This document shows, piece after piece, positions 53,794-61,917 of a stretch of 64,000 nt of DNA. The notes under the pieces are model-generated. The model was given only the letters and a program-made list of their open reading frames with translations. It was not told where the DNA came from and did no database searches. Origin of the DNA: Burkholderia puraquae (lineage in GTDB: Bacteria; Pseudomonadota; Gammaproteobacteria; Burkholderiales; Burkholderiaceae); NCBI RefSeq assembly GCF_002099195.1, contig NZ_NBYX01000020.1, positions 1 to 64,000 on the forward strand, in the 5' to 3' direction. The position numbers were made by a program, and so were the translations under genes. Each line of letters starts with the position of its first letter. The first letter of the stretch is position 1.

Positions 53794-54789
53794 TTACTTC
53801 GACGCGAGCCCCATCTCGTCGCGCACCTTCGACACGTTGTCGCGCGTCGCGAGCATGCCCGTCGTCAGCGTCAGCGCCGGCGGGGCCTTGCCCTGCGTGA
53901 TCCACGTGTACATCAGGTCCGAGGTTTCCTCGCCATGGCGCTTCGGGCTGATGATCACGGTGCCGTAGAAGCCCGTCGGCTGCGGCTTCTTGAACTCGTT
54001 CAGCGCCGAGTCGGAACCGCCGATGCCGATGCCGATCATGTTGTCCGCCTTGAAGCCGCGCCCTTCGGCCGCGCGCACCGCGCCGAGCACGGCCTCGTCG
54101 TTCAGGCCGTACGCAACCCAGTGCTTGAACTGCGGGTTCTTCGTGAGCGCGATGTTCGCCGCGTTGAACGCGTTTTCCGTGTCGGTCTTCGCCTGCGGCG
54201 CCGCGATCACGTTCGCCTTCGGGAAGCCGGCGGCCACCAGCGCGTCGGTCGCGCCGCTCGTGCGGTCGTGCGCGGTCGGCAACTGCTCGTAGGTGATGTC
54301 GATCGCGCCGACGTCCTTCATGTCCCAGCCGCGCTTCTTGATCTCGGCCGCGATGCCGTCGCCGACCTGCTTGCCGATGTTGTACGCGGAGATCCCCATG
54401 TGCGGGACCGACTCGATCGGCTTGCCCGCGCCGTCGACGAGGCGGTCGTCGACCGTCATCATCTTCAGGTTGTGCGACTTCGCCTTCGCGACGATGCCCG
54501 GCCCGAGCTTCACGTCCGGCGTGCAGATGATGAAGCCCTGCGCCTTTTGCGCAGACAGGTTGTCGATCGCGCTCATCACCTTTTCACCGGACGGCGCACC
54601 GATCTTCACGAGCGTGAAGCCCTTGCTCTTCGCCGCCATCTCGGCGAACTTCCACTCGTCCTGGAACCACGGCTCTTCCGGCTGCTTCACGAGGAAGCCG
54701 ATCTTGACCGGATCGGCCGCGTGCACGACCGGGCTCCCGATCACCACTGCGGCCGCGGCGGCCAGCGTTACGAACGTTCTGCGTTTCAT
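53794..54789 (-). CDS. araF: Periplasmic sugar-binding protein (AraF-like)
   Basis: This 331-residue periplasmic protein has signal peptide 1-24 (MKRRTFVTLAAAAAVVIGSPVVHA). The mature start DPVKIGFLVKQPEEPWFQDEWKFAEMAAK closely follows E. coli AraF. Ligand-region blocks include TVDDRLVDG and TYEQLPTAHDRT. E. coli AraF binds L-arabinose and also D-galactose, which agrees with the dgo genes in the same operon. Confidence 0.92.
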   Translation of the reverse strand: MKRRTFVTLAAAAAVVIGSPVVHAADPVKIGFLVKQPEEPWFQDEWKFAEMAAKSKGFTLVKIGAPSGEKVMSAIDNLSAQKAQGFIICTPDVKLGPGIVAKAKSHNLKMMTVDDRLVDGAGKPIESVPHMGISAYNIGKQVGDGIAAEIKKRGWDMKDVGAIDITYEQLPTAHDRTSGATDALVAAGFPKANVIAAPQAKTDTENAFNAANIALTKNPQFKHWVAYGLNDEAVLGAVRAAEGRGFKADNMIGIGIGGSDSALNEFKKPQPTGFYGTVIISPKRHGEETSDLMYTWITQGKAPPALTLTTGMLATRDNVSKVRDEMGLASK

Positions 54790-54891
54790 CTCCAGTGTCT
54801 CCTTGTTTTCATCGAACAGGATGCAGCCGCTTGTTGGTTTCGACGCAGCGTGCGCGCGGCCGTCGCACGTGCGGTCTTTCGAATCGTTGCG

Positions 54892-55674
54892 TCAGTCGTG
54901 ATACAGCGCCGCGCGCCCGCCATCGACGGTGATGCACGCGGCATTGATGAACGGCGCCTCGTCGGACGCGAGGAACACGGCCGTCATCGCGACCTCCTCC
55001 GGCCGGCCGATGCGCTTCATCGGCTGCAGCGCGAGCGTCTCGGCGCGCGCGGCGGCCGGGTCAGGCTGCGCGTCCCACCAGTCGCGCGTGAGCTGCGTCT
55101 CGATGTAGCCCGGCGCGATCGCGTTCACGCGCACGTTGCGCGCTGCGTATTCGATGCCGAGCGCGCGCGTGAGACCCAGCACACCATGCTTCGCGACCGG
55201 GTACGGAAAGCAGCCCGGGATGATCCTGAACGCGTGCGTCGACGCGATGTTCACGATGCTGCCGCGGCCGCGTTCGACCATCCCCTCCAGCGCCGCGCGG
55301 CAGCCGTGCCATACGCCGTCGAGGTCGACCGCGAAGCAACGGCGCCAGTCGTCGTCGGTCATCGTCAGCGGATCGGCGAACACGTTGATGCCCGCGTTGT
55401 TCACGAGCACGTCGAGCGGGCCGAATGCCGCCTCGGTCTGCGCAAGTGCATCGCGCACCGCATCCTGCCGCGCGACGTCCGCCTGCAGCGGCAACACGCG
55501 CGCACCGGCGATGTCACGTGCAATCTCGGCGGCCGTGCGCTGCGCCTGCGGGAAGTCGAGATCGACGAGCGCGACGGCCGCGCCCTCGCGAACGAACGCG
55601 CGGGCGATCGCGGCGCCGATGCCTCGGCCCGCGCCCGTCACCATCGCGACCTTGTCCGCGAGGCGGCCCATCAT
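54892..55674 (-). CDS. SDR oxidoreductase of the sugar operon
   Basis: This 260-residue classical SDR has the loop TGAGRGIG (about 14-21), NNAG, catalytic Ser in NIASTHAF and YPVAK. Its ATG overlaps the dgoA stop (ATGA). It resembles L-fucose/galactose-type dehydrogenases of Burkholderia sugar-acid pathways and could oxidise the sugar at C1 or a keto intermediate. Two SDRs in one operon may serve two sugars or two steps. Confidence 0.82.
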   Translation of the reverse strand: MMGRLADKVAMVTGAGRGIGAAIARAFVREGAAVALVDLDFPQAQRTAAEIARDIAGARVLPLQADVARQDAVRDALAQTEAAFGPLDVLVNNAGINVFADPLTMTDDDWRRCFAVDLDGVWHGCRAALEGMVERGRGSIVNIASTHAFRIIPGCFPYPVAKHGVLGLTRALGIEYAARNVRVNAIAPGYIETQLTRDWWDAQPDPAAARAETLALQPMKRIGRPEEVAMTAVFLASDEAPFINAACITVDGGRAALYHD

Positions 55675-56348
55675 GCGGCTCCGCCGCGCGCGACGCGCAA
55701 GCCGGCCAGGAACGCGCGCGCGTTTGCCGCGGTCGCGTCGGCCGACTGGCCGGGGCGGTACAGGGCCGAGCCAAGCCCGAAACCGTTCGCGCCGGCGTTG
55801 AGGAACGGTGCCATGTTGTCGGGCGAGATACCGCCGACCGGGATCAGCGGCACCGCACGGTCGATCACCGCGCGCCACGCCTTCACGACCGGCACGCCGA
55901 GCTGCTCGGCCGGAAACATCTTCAGCACGTCGGCGCCGTTCGCGAGCGCTGCAAATGCTTCGGTCGGTGTCGCGACGCCCGGGGCGCTCGCGAGGCCGCG
56001 CTCTCGCGCGCGCCGAATCACGGCCGTGTCGCTGTGCGGCATCACGATCAGCGTGCCGCCCGCGTCCTGCACGCGGTCGACATACTCGGCGCGCAGCACG
56101 GTACCCGCACCGACGACCGCGTCGTCGGGCAGCGCTCGCCGCAGCGCCGTGATGCTGTCGAACGGATCCGGCGAGTTGAGCGGCACCTCGACGATCCGGA
56201 AACCGGCTTCGTAAAGCGCATGGCCGTGGTCGGCCGCTTCGTCGGGCGTGATCCCGCGCATGATCGCGATCAGCGGGCACGCGTCGAACGCGCGCATCAG
56301 CGCGGCGTGGGGCGCGTACGGTGCGGGCAATGTCAGGTCGGACGGCAT
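55671..56348 (-). CDS. dgoA: 2-Dehydro-3-deoxy-6-phosphogalactonate aldolase
   Basis: This 225-residue class I aldolase is a paralogue of Eda. The Schiff-base lysine is K143 in VLKMFPAEQLG, and the catalytic glutamate is E54 in IVEVPLNSPDPF. Unlike the Eda at 11776-12402 it has the LNSP loop typical of DgoA. It produces pyruvate and glyceraldehyde 3-phosphate. It lies 22 bp after dgoK and overlaps the SDR by 4 bp. Confidence 0.93.
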   Translation of the reverse strand: MPSDLTLPAPYAPHAALMRAFDACPLIAIMRGITPDEAADHGHALYEAGFRIVEVPLNSPDPFDSITALRRALPDDAVVGAGTVLRAEYVDRVQDAGGTLIVMPHSDTAVIRRARERGLASAPGVATPTEAFAALANGADVLKMFPAEQLGVPVVKAWRAVIDRAVPLIPVGGISPDNMAPFLNAGANGFGLGSALYRPGQSADATAANARAFLAGLRVARGGAA

Positions 56349-56370
56349 CGAAGATTCCTCTGCAAACAGT

Positions 56371-57396
56371 TCATTGGTCGGCGCAGACAGGCTCGCCATC
56401 CGCGCGCACGAGCCCGGCGCGCGACGCGATCCCCCACAGGCCGCGCTCGGTCGCATGCGCGACGACGCGCGCGTGCGGATGGCCGAATTCCTGGAGCGCA
56501 TCGGCATAGCGCGCACACAGGCCGTCGTCGCCAATCAGCAGCAGCGGCTGGTCCGCGAGCGCGATGCCGCGCTCCGCGAGCATCGCGTCGAGCGCGTTGA
56601 GCTCATGGCCGATCAACAGGCCGGACAGGTAGTCGCCCTGCGCGTCGGGCGCAAGCCGGTCGGTCAGGCCGAGCGTGCGTGTGCTGAAGATCGTCGCGAG
56701 CAGCCCCGTGTGTTGCGCACCGCGCGCGACCGATACGCCGCGTACGAACGCCGCGCGATCGGGCGACGCGCCGGCACGCATCGTTCGGCCGAGAATCGTG
56801 TGGTCGCGCAGCACCGCGAACAGCTCGCCCGTCATGAAGGTCTGGAAGCGCTCGATCAGCCCGTCCCTCACCCACGCCCATTTCGCATGGGTGCCCGGCA
56901 GGCCGATCAGTACCCCTGAACGATCGGCGCCAAGCATGGGATCGCTCGCGAGTGCACCGAATATCTGCGTTTCTTCACCGCGCATCACGTCGGGCAATTC
57001 GCCCGTGGCGATGACGCCAGGCACGATCGAGATCGTCGTGCCGCGCGACGTCGTCACCGTGATGAGGCCCGCGACGAGCGCGTCGGCGCCGGCCGGCACC
57101 GCGACGTACGGCGCCTCGCGCCAGCCCTGCGCGCTGCCGACCATCCCGGCGGCGAGCACCGGCAGGCCCGGCGTGCGGTCGAGCCAGTCGCCGCACGCTT
57201 CCTCGAACACCGCGTCGAACGCGCGCGCGCCGCCACCGGGCACCTGCATGACGCCCGCCGCGCGGCTGCGCGTGTCGATGAGCGCGCCGTGCGCGTCGTA
57301 CAGATACGCGCGCAGCGACGTCGTGCCCCAGTCGAGCGCGATCAGCGACGGGGTAGCGGAACTGGCATCCGGAACGGGCCGGGTCGAAGTCGTCAT
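56371..57396 (-). CDS. dgoK: 2-Dehydro-3-deoxygalactonokinase
   Basis: This 341-residue DgoK-family sugar kinase phosphorylates 2-keto-3-deoxygalactonate. It has LIALDWGTTSLRAYLYD (18-34, phosphate 1 loop), VLAAGMVGSAQGW, GLPGTHAKWAWV and QTFMTGELFAVLRDH, all typical of the family. The ATG overlaps the iclR stop by 4 bp. It acts just before DgoA. Confidence 0.94.
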   Translation of the reverse strand: MTTSTRPVPDASSATPSLIALDWGTTSLRAYLYDAHGALIDTRSRAAGVMQVPGGGARAFDAVFEEACGDWLDRTPGLPVLAAGMVGSAQGWREAPYVAVPAGADALVAGLITVTTSRGTTISIVPGVIATGELPDVMRGEETQIFGALASDPMLGADRSGVLIGLPGTHAKWAWVRDGLIERFQTFMTGELFAVLRDHTILGRTMRAGASPDRAAFVRGVSVARGAQHTGLLATIFSTRTLGLTDRLAPDAQGDYLSGLLIGHELNALDAMLAERGIALADQPLLLIGDDGLCARYADALQEFGHPHARVVAHATERGLWGIASRAGLVRADGEPVCADQ

Positions 57397-58292
57397 CGTT
57401 TGATCCTGCGGGTACCCTGCGGCGGGCTCCAGCCCAGTTCCGCGGAAATGGCTCGTGCTTCGCGCTGCACGAGCGGAATCAGTTCGTCCATCCGATCGTG
57501 CGACATGTACGGAATCGTGCTCGCGACCGACACGGCCGCGACGATCGCGCCCGATGCGTCGCGGATCGGTGCGGCCACGCAGCGGATCGACGCCTCGTTT
57601 TCCTCGAGATCGAACGTATAGCCGCCGGCCGCGTAATGCGCCATGCGCTGCAGGAACGCGCTCGTCTCGGGCCGGTTGTCCGGCTTGAAATTGACGCCGG
57701 CGAGCGCACGCCGGGCGGCCTCGAACAGCGAGCGCCACGTGTCGGGATCGGTGTCGAGCATCATCGCCTTGCCGATGCCGGTCGACGCGAGCGGCATCCG
57801 GTGGCCGACGCGCGAGCGCATCTCGAGGCCGCGCGTACCGGGAATCTTGTCGATGTACAGCACGTCGTCGCCGTCGCGCACGCCGAGATGGATCGTGTCG
57901 AGCGTCGCTTCCGCGAGCGCCTCGAGATGCGGGCGCGCCACCGCGGTGAGCGGCATCTGCTCGAGCGCAATCGTGCCGAGCTCGATCAGCTTCGGGCCGA
58001 GCAGGTAGCCGCCCTGCACCTGGCGCAGGTAGCGCGCCTGCACGAGGCTGCTGACGAGTCGGTGCGTGGTGCTGCGCGTCGTGCCGAGCGCGGCGCCGAT
58101 CGCGCGCATGTCGCGCGCGCCGTTCGCGATCGCCTCGAGGATCGCAAGGCCGCGCAGCAGCGTCTGCGTACCGGCCTGCTGCGCAGCGAGATCGAGCGGC
58201 GTGCTGGTCGCGCCGATGCTGTCGGTCAGCGACGCTTCGACCGGCGTCGCGCGCCGGGCGTCGAGGGCAAGGGAGTCGGGCATCTTGGTCAT
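57393..58292 (-). CDS. IclR-family regulator heading the sugar operon
   Basis: This 299-residue regulator has a winged HTH (about 42-105; GLAILEAIANGARDMRAIGAALGTTRSTTHRLVSSLVQARYL) and an IclR effector domain (LHLEALAEATLDTIHLG..., IGKAMML). It is the first gene of the operon, so it should autoregulate. Effector candidates are galactonate-type acids. An ATG at 58283 is an alternative start. Confidence 0.9.
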   Translation of the reverse strand: MTKMPDSLALDARRATPVEASLTDSIGATSTPLDLAAQQAGTQTLLRGLAILEAIANGARDMRAIGAALGTTRSTTHRLVSSLVQARYLRQVQGGYLLGPKLIELGTIALEQMPLTAVARPHLEALAEATLDTIHLGVRDGDDVLYIDKIPGTRGLEMRSRVGHRMPLASTGIGKAMMLDTDPDTWRSLFEAARRALAGVNFKPDNRPETSAFLQRMAHYAAGGYTFDLEENEASIRCVAAPIRDASGAIVAAVSVASTIPYMSHDRMDELIPLVQREARAISAELGWSPPQGTRRIKR

Positions 58293-58450
58293 GGGGCGGG
58301 CTTCTTCAACGGAACCGGTGAAGCCGTTCGCGCGGTGCCGGAACTGCGTCCGGCATCGCGACGAGGCGGCGGTCGATGCACCGTGTAAAGCGCCCGGCGA
58401 ACTTCATGGAAGGTGTCTCCGTGTGCGTCGGGCGCCGCGCGATGCGTGGG

Positions 58451-58475
58451 TCCGAAGCTGTCGATGTGCTTCGGA
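58451..58475 (-). promoter_or_regulatory. Hairpin / operator candidate at the iclR transcript start
   Basis: TCCGAAGC (58451-58458) and GCTTCGGA (58468-58475) are perfect 8-bp arms, 9 nt apart. The element overlaps the predicted start point (about 58468), so it may be an operator or the 5' stem of a leader of about 175 nt. Confidence 0.55.
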
Positions 58476-58503
58476 TTGTAGGAGCGCACGCACTCGTCTC
58501 CAA
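58475..58503 (-). promoter_or_regulatory. Sigma-70 promoter of the iclR-dgo-ara operon
   Basis: On the minus strand TTGGAG (58503-58498), a 17-bp spacer and TACAAT (58480-58475) match the consensus well (4/6 and 5/6). Confidence 0.8.
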
Positions 58504-58581
58504 TATTTGAATGCGTTGTCCAGATAATGAGAATTCGGCAAGAATCCGCCGCGGGCGCGACGTAACGACGTCGCCATGTGC

Positions 58582-58621
58582 ACGGGGGCGGAACCCGCCG
58601 TGTCGCAGGTTCCGCCCCCGT
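58582..58621 (-). terminator. Terminator-like hairpin after the EF-hand gene
   Basis: ACGGGGGCGGAACC (58582-58595) and GGTTCCGCCCCCGT (58608-58621) are perfect 14-bp arms, 20 bp after the stop at 58642. The T run (TTT) is on the plus-strand side only, so polarity is uncertain. Confidence 0.7.
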
Positions 58622-58641
58622 TTGCTCACCGCGCGCCGCGC

Positions 58642-59037
58642 TTACTGCTGGCTCGTGCTGCGTGCCTGCATGTAGCGCTGTACGTCCGCGAACGACACGC
58701 GGCCGTTGCCGCCCGAATCGATCTGCCGGAAGTGGTTCGCGACATAGCCGAGGCCGGCCGCGCGGGCCTGCGACTCGGTAATCGAACCCGTGTTCTGCGC
58801 GTCGGCCGCGCTGAACTGGCGCGCAAGCTTGCGCACTACCTGCGCATGCAACGCGGCGCCCGTCGTCTGCGTGCCGGCGGTCGGCTTGCGCGCGGCCGGC
58901 GGCACGTACGGATCGCCGAGCTGCGCCTGGCGCGCACGCGCCGGTGCGGCGTCGCTCGCCTGCGCGAACGCGGATACGGATGCTGCGGCGCCGACACAGG
59001 CGAGCGCCGCGGCAACGACGATGAAACGATTCTTCAT
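58642..59037 (-). CDS. Exported EF-hand domain protein
   Basis: This 131-residue protein has signal peptide 1-26 (MKNRFIVVAAALACVGAAASVSAFAQ). Two EF-hand-like loops follow: a degenerate one at 79-90 (DAQNTGSITESQ) and a better one at 107-118 (DSGGNGRVSFAD). Calcium binding is plausible for the second loop only. It lies 80 bp after the S10 peptidase gene on the same strand and may be co-transcribed. Function unknown. Confidence 0.82.
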   Translation of the reverse strand: MKNRFIVVAAALACVGAAASVSAFAQASDAAPARARQAQLGDPYVPPAARKPTAGTQTTGAALHAQVVRKLARQFSAADAQNTGSITESQARAAGLGYVANHFRQIDSGGNGRVSFADVQRYMQARSTSQQ

Positions 59038-59117
59038 ATCAGGCTCCAGTCTGGAATGAGGTCGTCGACGGCCGGCGAGGCGCCACCGCGGGCGCGCGCC
59101 GCCGGCCTGGCGCAGCA

Positions 59118-60728
59118 TCAGTGCGCGGCCGCGTTGTAGAAGGTCACGAGGTCGGCTTTCTCCTGCGGACGCGACGTATCGTCGAGGTAGACCATGTGTC
59201 CGCCCTGATAGTCCTTGATCGTCAGGTTCGGTTGCGTCCCGAGCCGTGCGAGGTCGAGCTCGGTCTGGTAGAACGGCGTCGCGATATCGTGATACCCGTT
59301 CAGCGACAGCACCTTCAGCTGCGGATTCAGCGACAGCGCCGCGGCCAGATCGGGAATCGTGTCGGGCATCGCGAGGCCGTCGTGCGTCCAGTCCCACGTG
59401 TTGATCGCATTGCTGCTCAATGAATACGCCGACTGCGCGGTGTACTTCAGCTCGTTCGGCAAATAGCTGCCGATCGTGTCGGTGAACGGCTTCGTGATGA
59501 ACGAGCTCGACGGATCGCCATCCGCCGCAAGCGGGCTCGACACGGGCACGTTCACGCGCGCGTCGTAGCGGCCGATCAGCGTGCCCGGGATCAGCGACAG
59601 CTGGAAGCTGTTGTCGAAGAAGGTCGGGATCACGTTGAAATCCGCATTCCACAGCGACTGCTTCACGCCGGTCGAATTCACCATCGTCGTGACGAGGCTC
59701 GGCGGCGGCGGCGTATGGCTCGCCAGGTATGCATTCACGGCAGGCGCATAGCTGCCGGCCGTCAGCAGGCGCATCTGGTCCGCGTACTGCGGCAGGCTCG
59801 ACGGGTTCGGGTTGTCGAGCTGGTAGTACGCGCCGACGGTGCCATAGGACGGCACGAAGCCCGCGCAACTCACCGGGCTCGACCCGTTGTTCGAGTTGCC
59901 GATGTAGTCGCTCGCCATGTCGCAGTTCGTGTTGTAGTTCAGGATCGACGACTGCAGCACGATGCCGTCGAGCTTCACGCCGGCCGTCTCGAGCAGGTTT
60001 GCGAGCACGTCGGTGCGCGGCGTGCCGTACGATTCGCCGAACAGGTATTTCGGCGAAGCGCTGCGCTGGTTCACGGCCAGGTAGCGCGTGACGAAATCGC
60101 GGAACGCGCCGCCGTCCTGGTCGACGCCCCAGAACGTCTGGTTCGTGTTCGGCGCGATCGCTTCGGAGAAGCCGGTGCCGATCGCGTCGACGAACACGAG
60201 GTCGGTCGTGTCGAGCAGGCTTTCCTGGTTGTCGACGAACGGGAACGTCGATGCATTCGCGTTCGGGTCGCCCGTCTGGATCCGCCGCGGGCCGAACGAG
60301 CCGAGGTGCAGCCACACCGATGCCGAACCGGGGCCGCCGTTGTACAGGAACGTGACGGGCCGCTTCGCTGCGGGCTGGTTGTCGGCCGTATAGGCGACAT
60401 AGAAGAACGATGCTTCGAGCGCGCCGGTCTGCGGATTGCGCGCGACGAGGTGGCCGGCCGTGGCCGTGTAACGGATCGTCTTGCCGTTGAGTGTGATCTG
60501 GTGATGCGTGACAGCGGCCTTTTCAACCGCGGCGGAGGCGTCGAGCGACGCGTTCGCGCTCGACGAATAACTGTTCGGATCGTTGTACGCCCTGTCCACC
60601 TGGCTGGCGGGATCGGCTGAATTGTCGGCGCTGGCAGCAGCGGACGATGTCACGTCGTCGTTGCAGGCCGTCAGAATCAGCGAAGAAAACACCACTCCCA
60701 ACAACAGCTTCGCTTTGCTCGCTGGCAT
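59118..60728 (-). CDS. S10-family serine carboxypeptidase-like lipoprotein
   Basis: This 536-residue exported protein has a lipobox at LILTAC (C22) followed by a Ser/Ala/Asp/Asn-rich linker (25-70). The alpha/beta-hydrolase peptidase shows oxyanion NGGPGSASVW (130-139), nucleophile S233 in FGESYGTPR, an Asp in GYHDIATPF and the His in GGHMVYLDD near the C terminus. These are the S10 catalytic landmarks. Start 60728 has GAAGGAAAG about 5 nt upstream. S10 enzymes are common in fungi and uncommon in bacteria. The substrate is unknown. Confidence 0.88.
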   Translation of the reverse strand: MPASKAKLLLGVVFSSLILTACNDDVTSSAAASADNSADPASQVDRAYNDPNSYSSSANASLDASAAVEKAAVTHHQITLNGKTIRYTATAGHLVARNPQTGALEASFFYVAYTADNQPAAKRPVTFLYNGGPGSASVWLHLGSFGPRRIQTGDPNANASTFPFVDNQESLLDTTDLVFVDAIGTGFSEAIAPNTNQTFWGVDQDGGAFRDFVTRYLAVNQRSASPKYLFGESYGTPRTDVLANLLETAGVKLDGIVLQSSILNYNTNCDMASDYIGNSNNGSSPVSCAGFVPSYGTVGAYYQLDNPNPSSLPQYADQMRLLTAGSYAPAVNAYLASHTPPPPSLVTTMVNSTGVKQSLWNADFNVIPTFFDNSFQLSLIPGTLIGRYDARVNVPVSSPLAADGDPSSSFITKPFTDTIGSYLPNELKYTAQSAYSLSSNAINTWDWTHDGLAMPDTIPDLAAALSLNPQLKVLSLNGYHDIATPFYQTELDLARLGTQPNLTIKDYQGGHMVYLDDTSRPQEKADLVTFYNAAAH

Positions 60729-60909
60729 CGTTGCTTTCCTTCTCTCGGATGTTTTTTGTGTCGAGCAGCCGGATAAGCCGCCCCCCGCCTCGATCGCGGC
60801 CGATAAGCCGAGGCGCTGGCCAATATACGCGAGCCCGTCAGCTTTGAAAAATTTTGAAATATTTGGCTGGCGGAGGGTGCGGCGCACACCTTTCAGGAAT
60901 GCTTCGAAT

Positions 60910-60941
60910 CGTGAAACGTTGCATTTCACGTGCCTTTCACG
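60910..60941. promoter_or_regulatory. CGTGAAA/TTTCACG inverted repeat with an extra copy
   Basis: CGTGAAA (60910-60916) and TTTCACG (60924-60930) are inverted arms 7 nt apart; another TTTCACG is at 60935-60941. About 180 bp upstream of the S10 gene, this looks like a multi-site operator. The binding protein is unknown. Confidence 0.5.
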
Positions 60942-61040
60942 GACTTTCGCGTTTACCCGGGAATACTAAAAATTCCTGAATTTCGTGCCATATCGGCTAA
61001 CAAAATCAGACGACGCGCGGGATTGCTCAGCAAAACGAAA

Positions 61041-61056
61041 TAGACGAATTCGTCTA
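61041..61056. promoter_or_regulatory. 16-bp perfect palindrome TAGACGAATTCGTCTA
   Basis: The palindrome has no loop, an AT centre and no T tract, so a dimeric protein site is more likely than a terminator. It lies 110 bp downstream of the mtgA stop and 310 bp upstream of the S10 peptidase start. Confidence 0.55.
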
Positions 61057-61165
61057 AAGGATGTGGCCCGAAATGCGCGCGACACGAATGCGCTGCAGCG
61101 CACAAACGACCCGCGAGCGGCGCATGGGCGGTGAAACGGTCAATGCAACGGCGCGAGCGCGCCGT

Positions 61166-61903
61166 TCACTCCGATTGCGGCAGCTCGGCCGCACCCATCC
61201 GGCGGGCAATGACTGCCGCGCGCTGCGCCTGGTAGGCCGAGCCACGGTGCGCGTCGAACCAGCGCGGCTTGGGCAGCATCACCGCGAGACGCGCCGACTG
61301 CCACGCGCCGAGCCGGCTCGCGGGAATCCTGTAGTAATAGCGTGCGGCCGCTTCGGCACCGTACACGCCGCGTCCCCATTCGACGGAATTCAGGTAGATC
61401 TCGAAGATCCGCTCCTTGTCGAGCACCGTTTCGAGCATCCACGTGATGATGAGCTCCTGCCCCTTGCGGATGTAGCTCTTCTCGCGTGACAGGAACAGGT
61501 TGCGCGCAAGCTGCTGCGTGATCGTCGAGCCGCCCGCGACGATCCGGCCGCGCGCCTTGTTCTTCTCCCATGCCTGCAGGATCGCGTCGACGTCGTAGCC
61601 GTTGTTGGTCGCGAAGGTCGAGTCTTCCGACGCGATCAGCGCGCGCTTCAGGTTGCGCGAGATCTGGTCGTACGGCACCCACTGGTGCTGGATCTGCGCG
61701 GGTGGCTTGTCGCGCGACAACCACCACGCGTCGGTGCGCATGAACGCCGTCGAACCGGGATTGATGAACGACCACAGCGCGATCTGCGCGAGATAGAACA
61801 GCTGCGTCGCGAGCCATGCACCCGCGAACACCGATCCCGCATAGACGATCCAGCGGGTCGGGCTCACCGTCCGCGTATGCTGCGTGCCGCTCACCGCCAC
61901 CAC
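61166..61903 (-). CDS. mtgA: Monofunctional peptidoglycan glycosyltransferase
   Basis: This 245-residue inner-membrane enzyme polymerises lipid II. It has one N-terminal span (WIVYAGSVFAGAWLATQLFYLAQIALW). The GT51 domain shows ALIASEDSTFATNNGYD (catalytic Glu), GGSTITQQLARNLFLS and KGQELIITWMLE. The start is GTG at 61903 with GGAG 8 nt upstream; the next codon is also GTG. It is 14 bp after aroE. Confidence 0.94.
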   Translation of the reverse strand: MVAVSGTQHTRTVSPTRWIVYAGSVFAGAWLATQLFYLAQIALWSFINPGSTAFMRTDAWWLSRDKPPAQIQHQWVPYDQISRNLKRALIASEDSTFATNNGYDVDAILQAWEKNKARGRIVAGGSTITQQLARNLFLSREKSYIRKGQELIITWMLETVLDKERIFEIYLNSVEWGRGVYGAEAAARYYYRIPASRLGAWQSARLAVMLPKPRWFDAHRGSAYQAQRAAVIARRMGAAELPQSE

Positions 61904-61917
61904 GTGCCGCGCTCCGT

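Larger units (their letters stand above)
58293..58641. other. 349-bp region upstream of the sugar operon
   Basis: It contains the operon promoter (58475-58503, minus), a hairpin at the expected transcript start (58451-58475), an AT-rich stretch (58500-58550) likely to bind regulators, and a terminator-like hairpin (58582-58621) of the EF-hand gene. A 66-codon minus frame ending in iclR starts upstream of the promoter and was not accepted as a leader peptide. Confidence 0.7.
60729..61165. other. 437-bp region between the S10 peptidase and mtgA
   Basis: It is richer in A/T than its flanks. It holds an inverted repeat with a nearby direct copy of TTTCACG (60910-60941), GGAAT/ATTCC arms (60960-60976), a 16-bp perfect palindrome (61041-61056) and, at its right end, AACGGCGC-GAGC-GCGCCGTT (61147-61166), which overlaps the mtgA stop and may act as its terminator. 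No coding frame was accepted. Confidence 0.65.

Noticed and set aside
58289..58489. A 66-codon minus frame overlapping the iclR start, as a leader peptide
   Set aside because: Its start lies upstream of the predicted transcript start and inside the promoter spacer, with no ribosome site.
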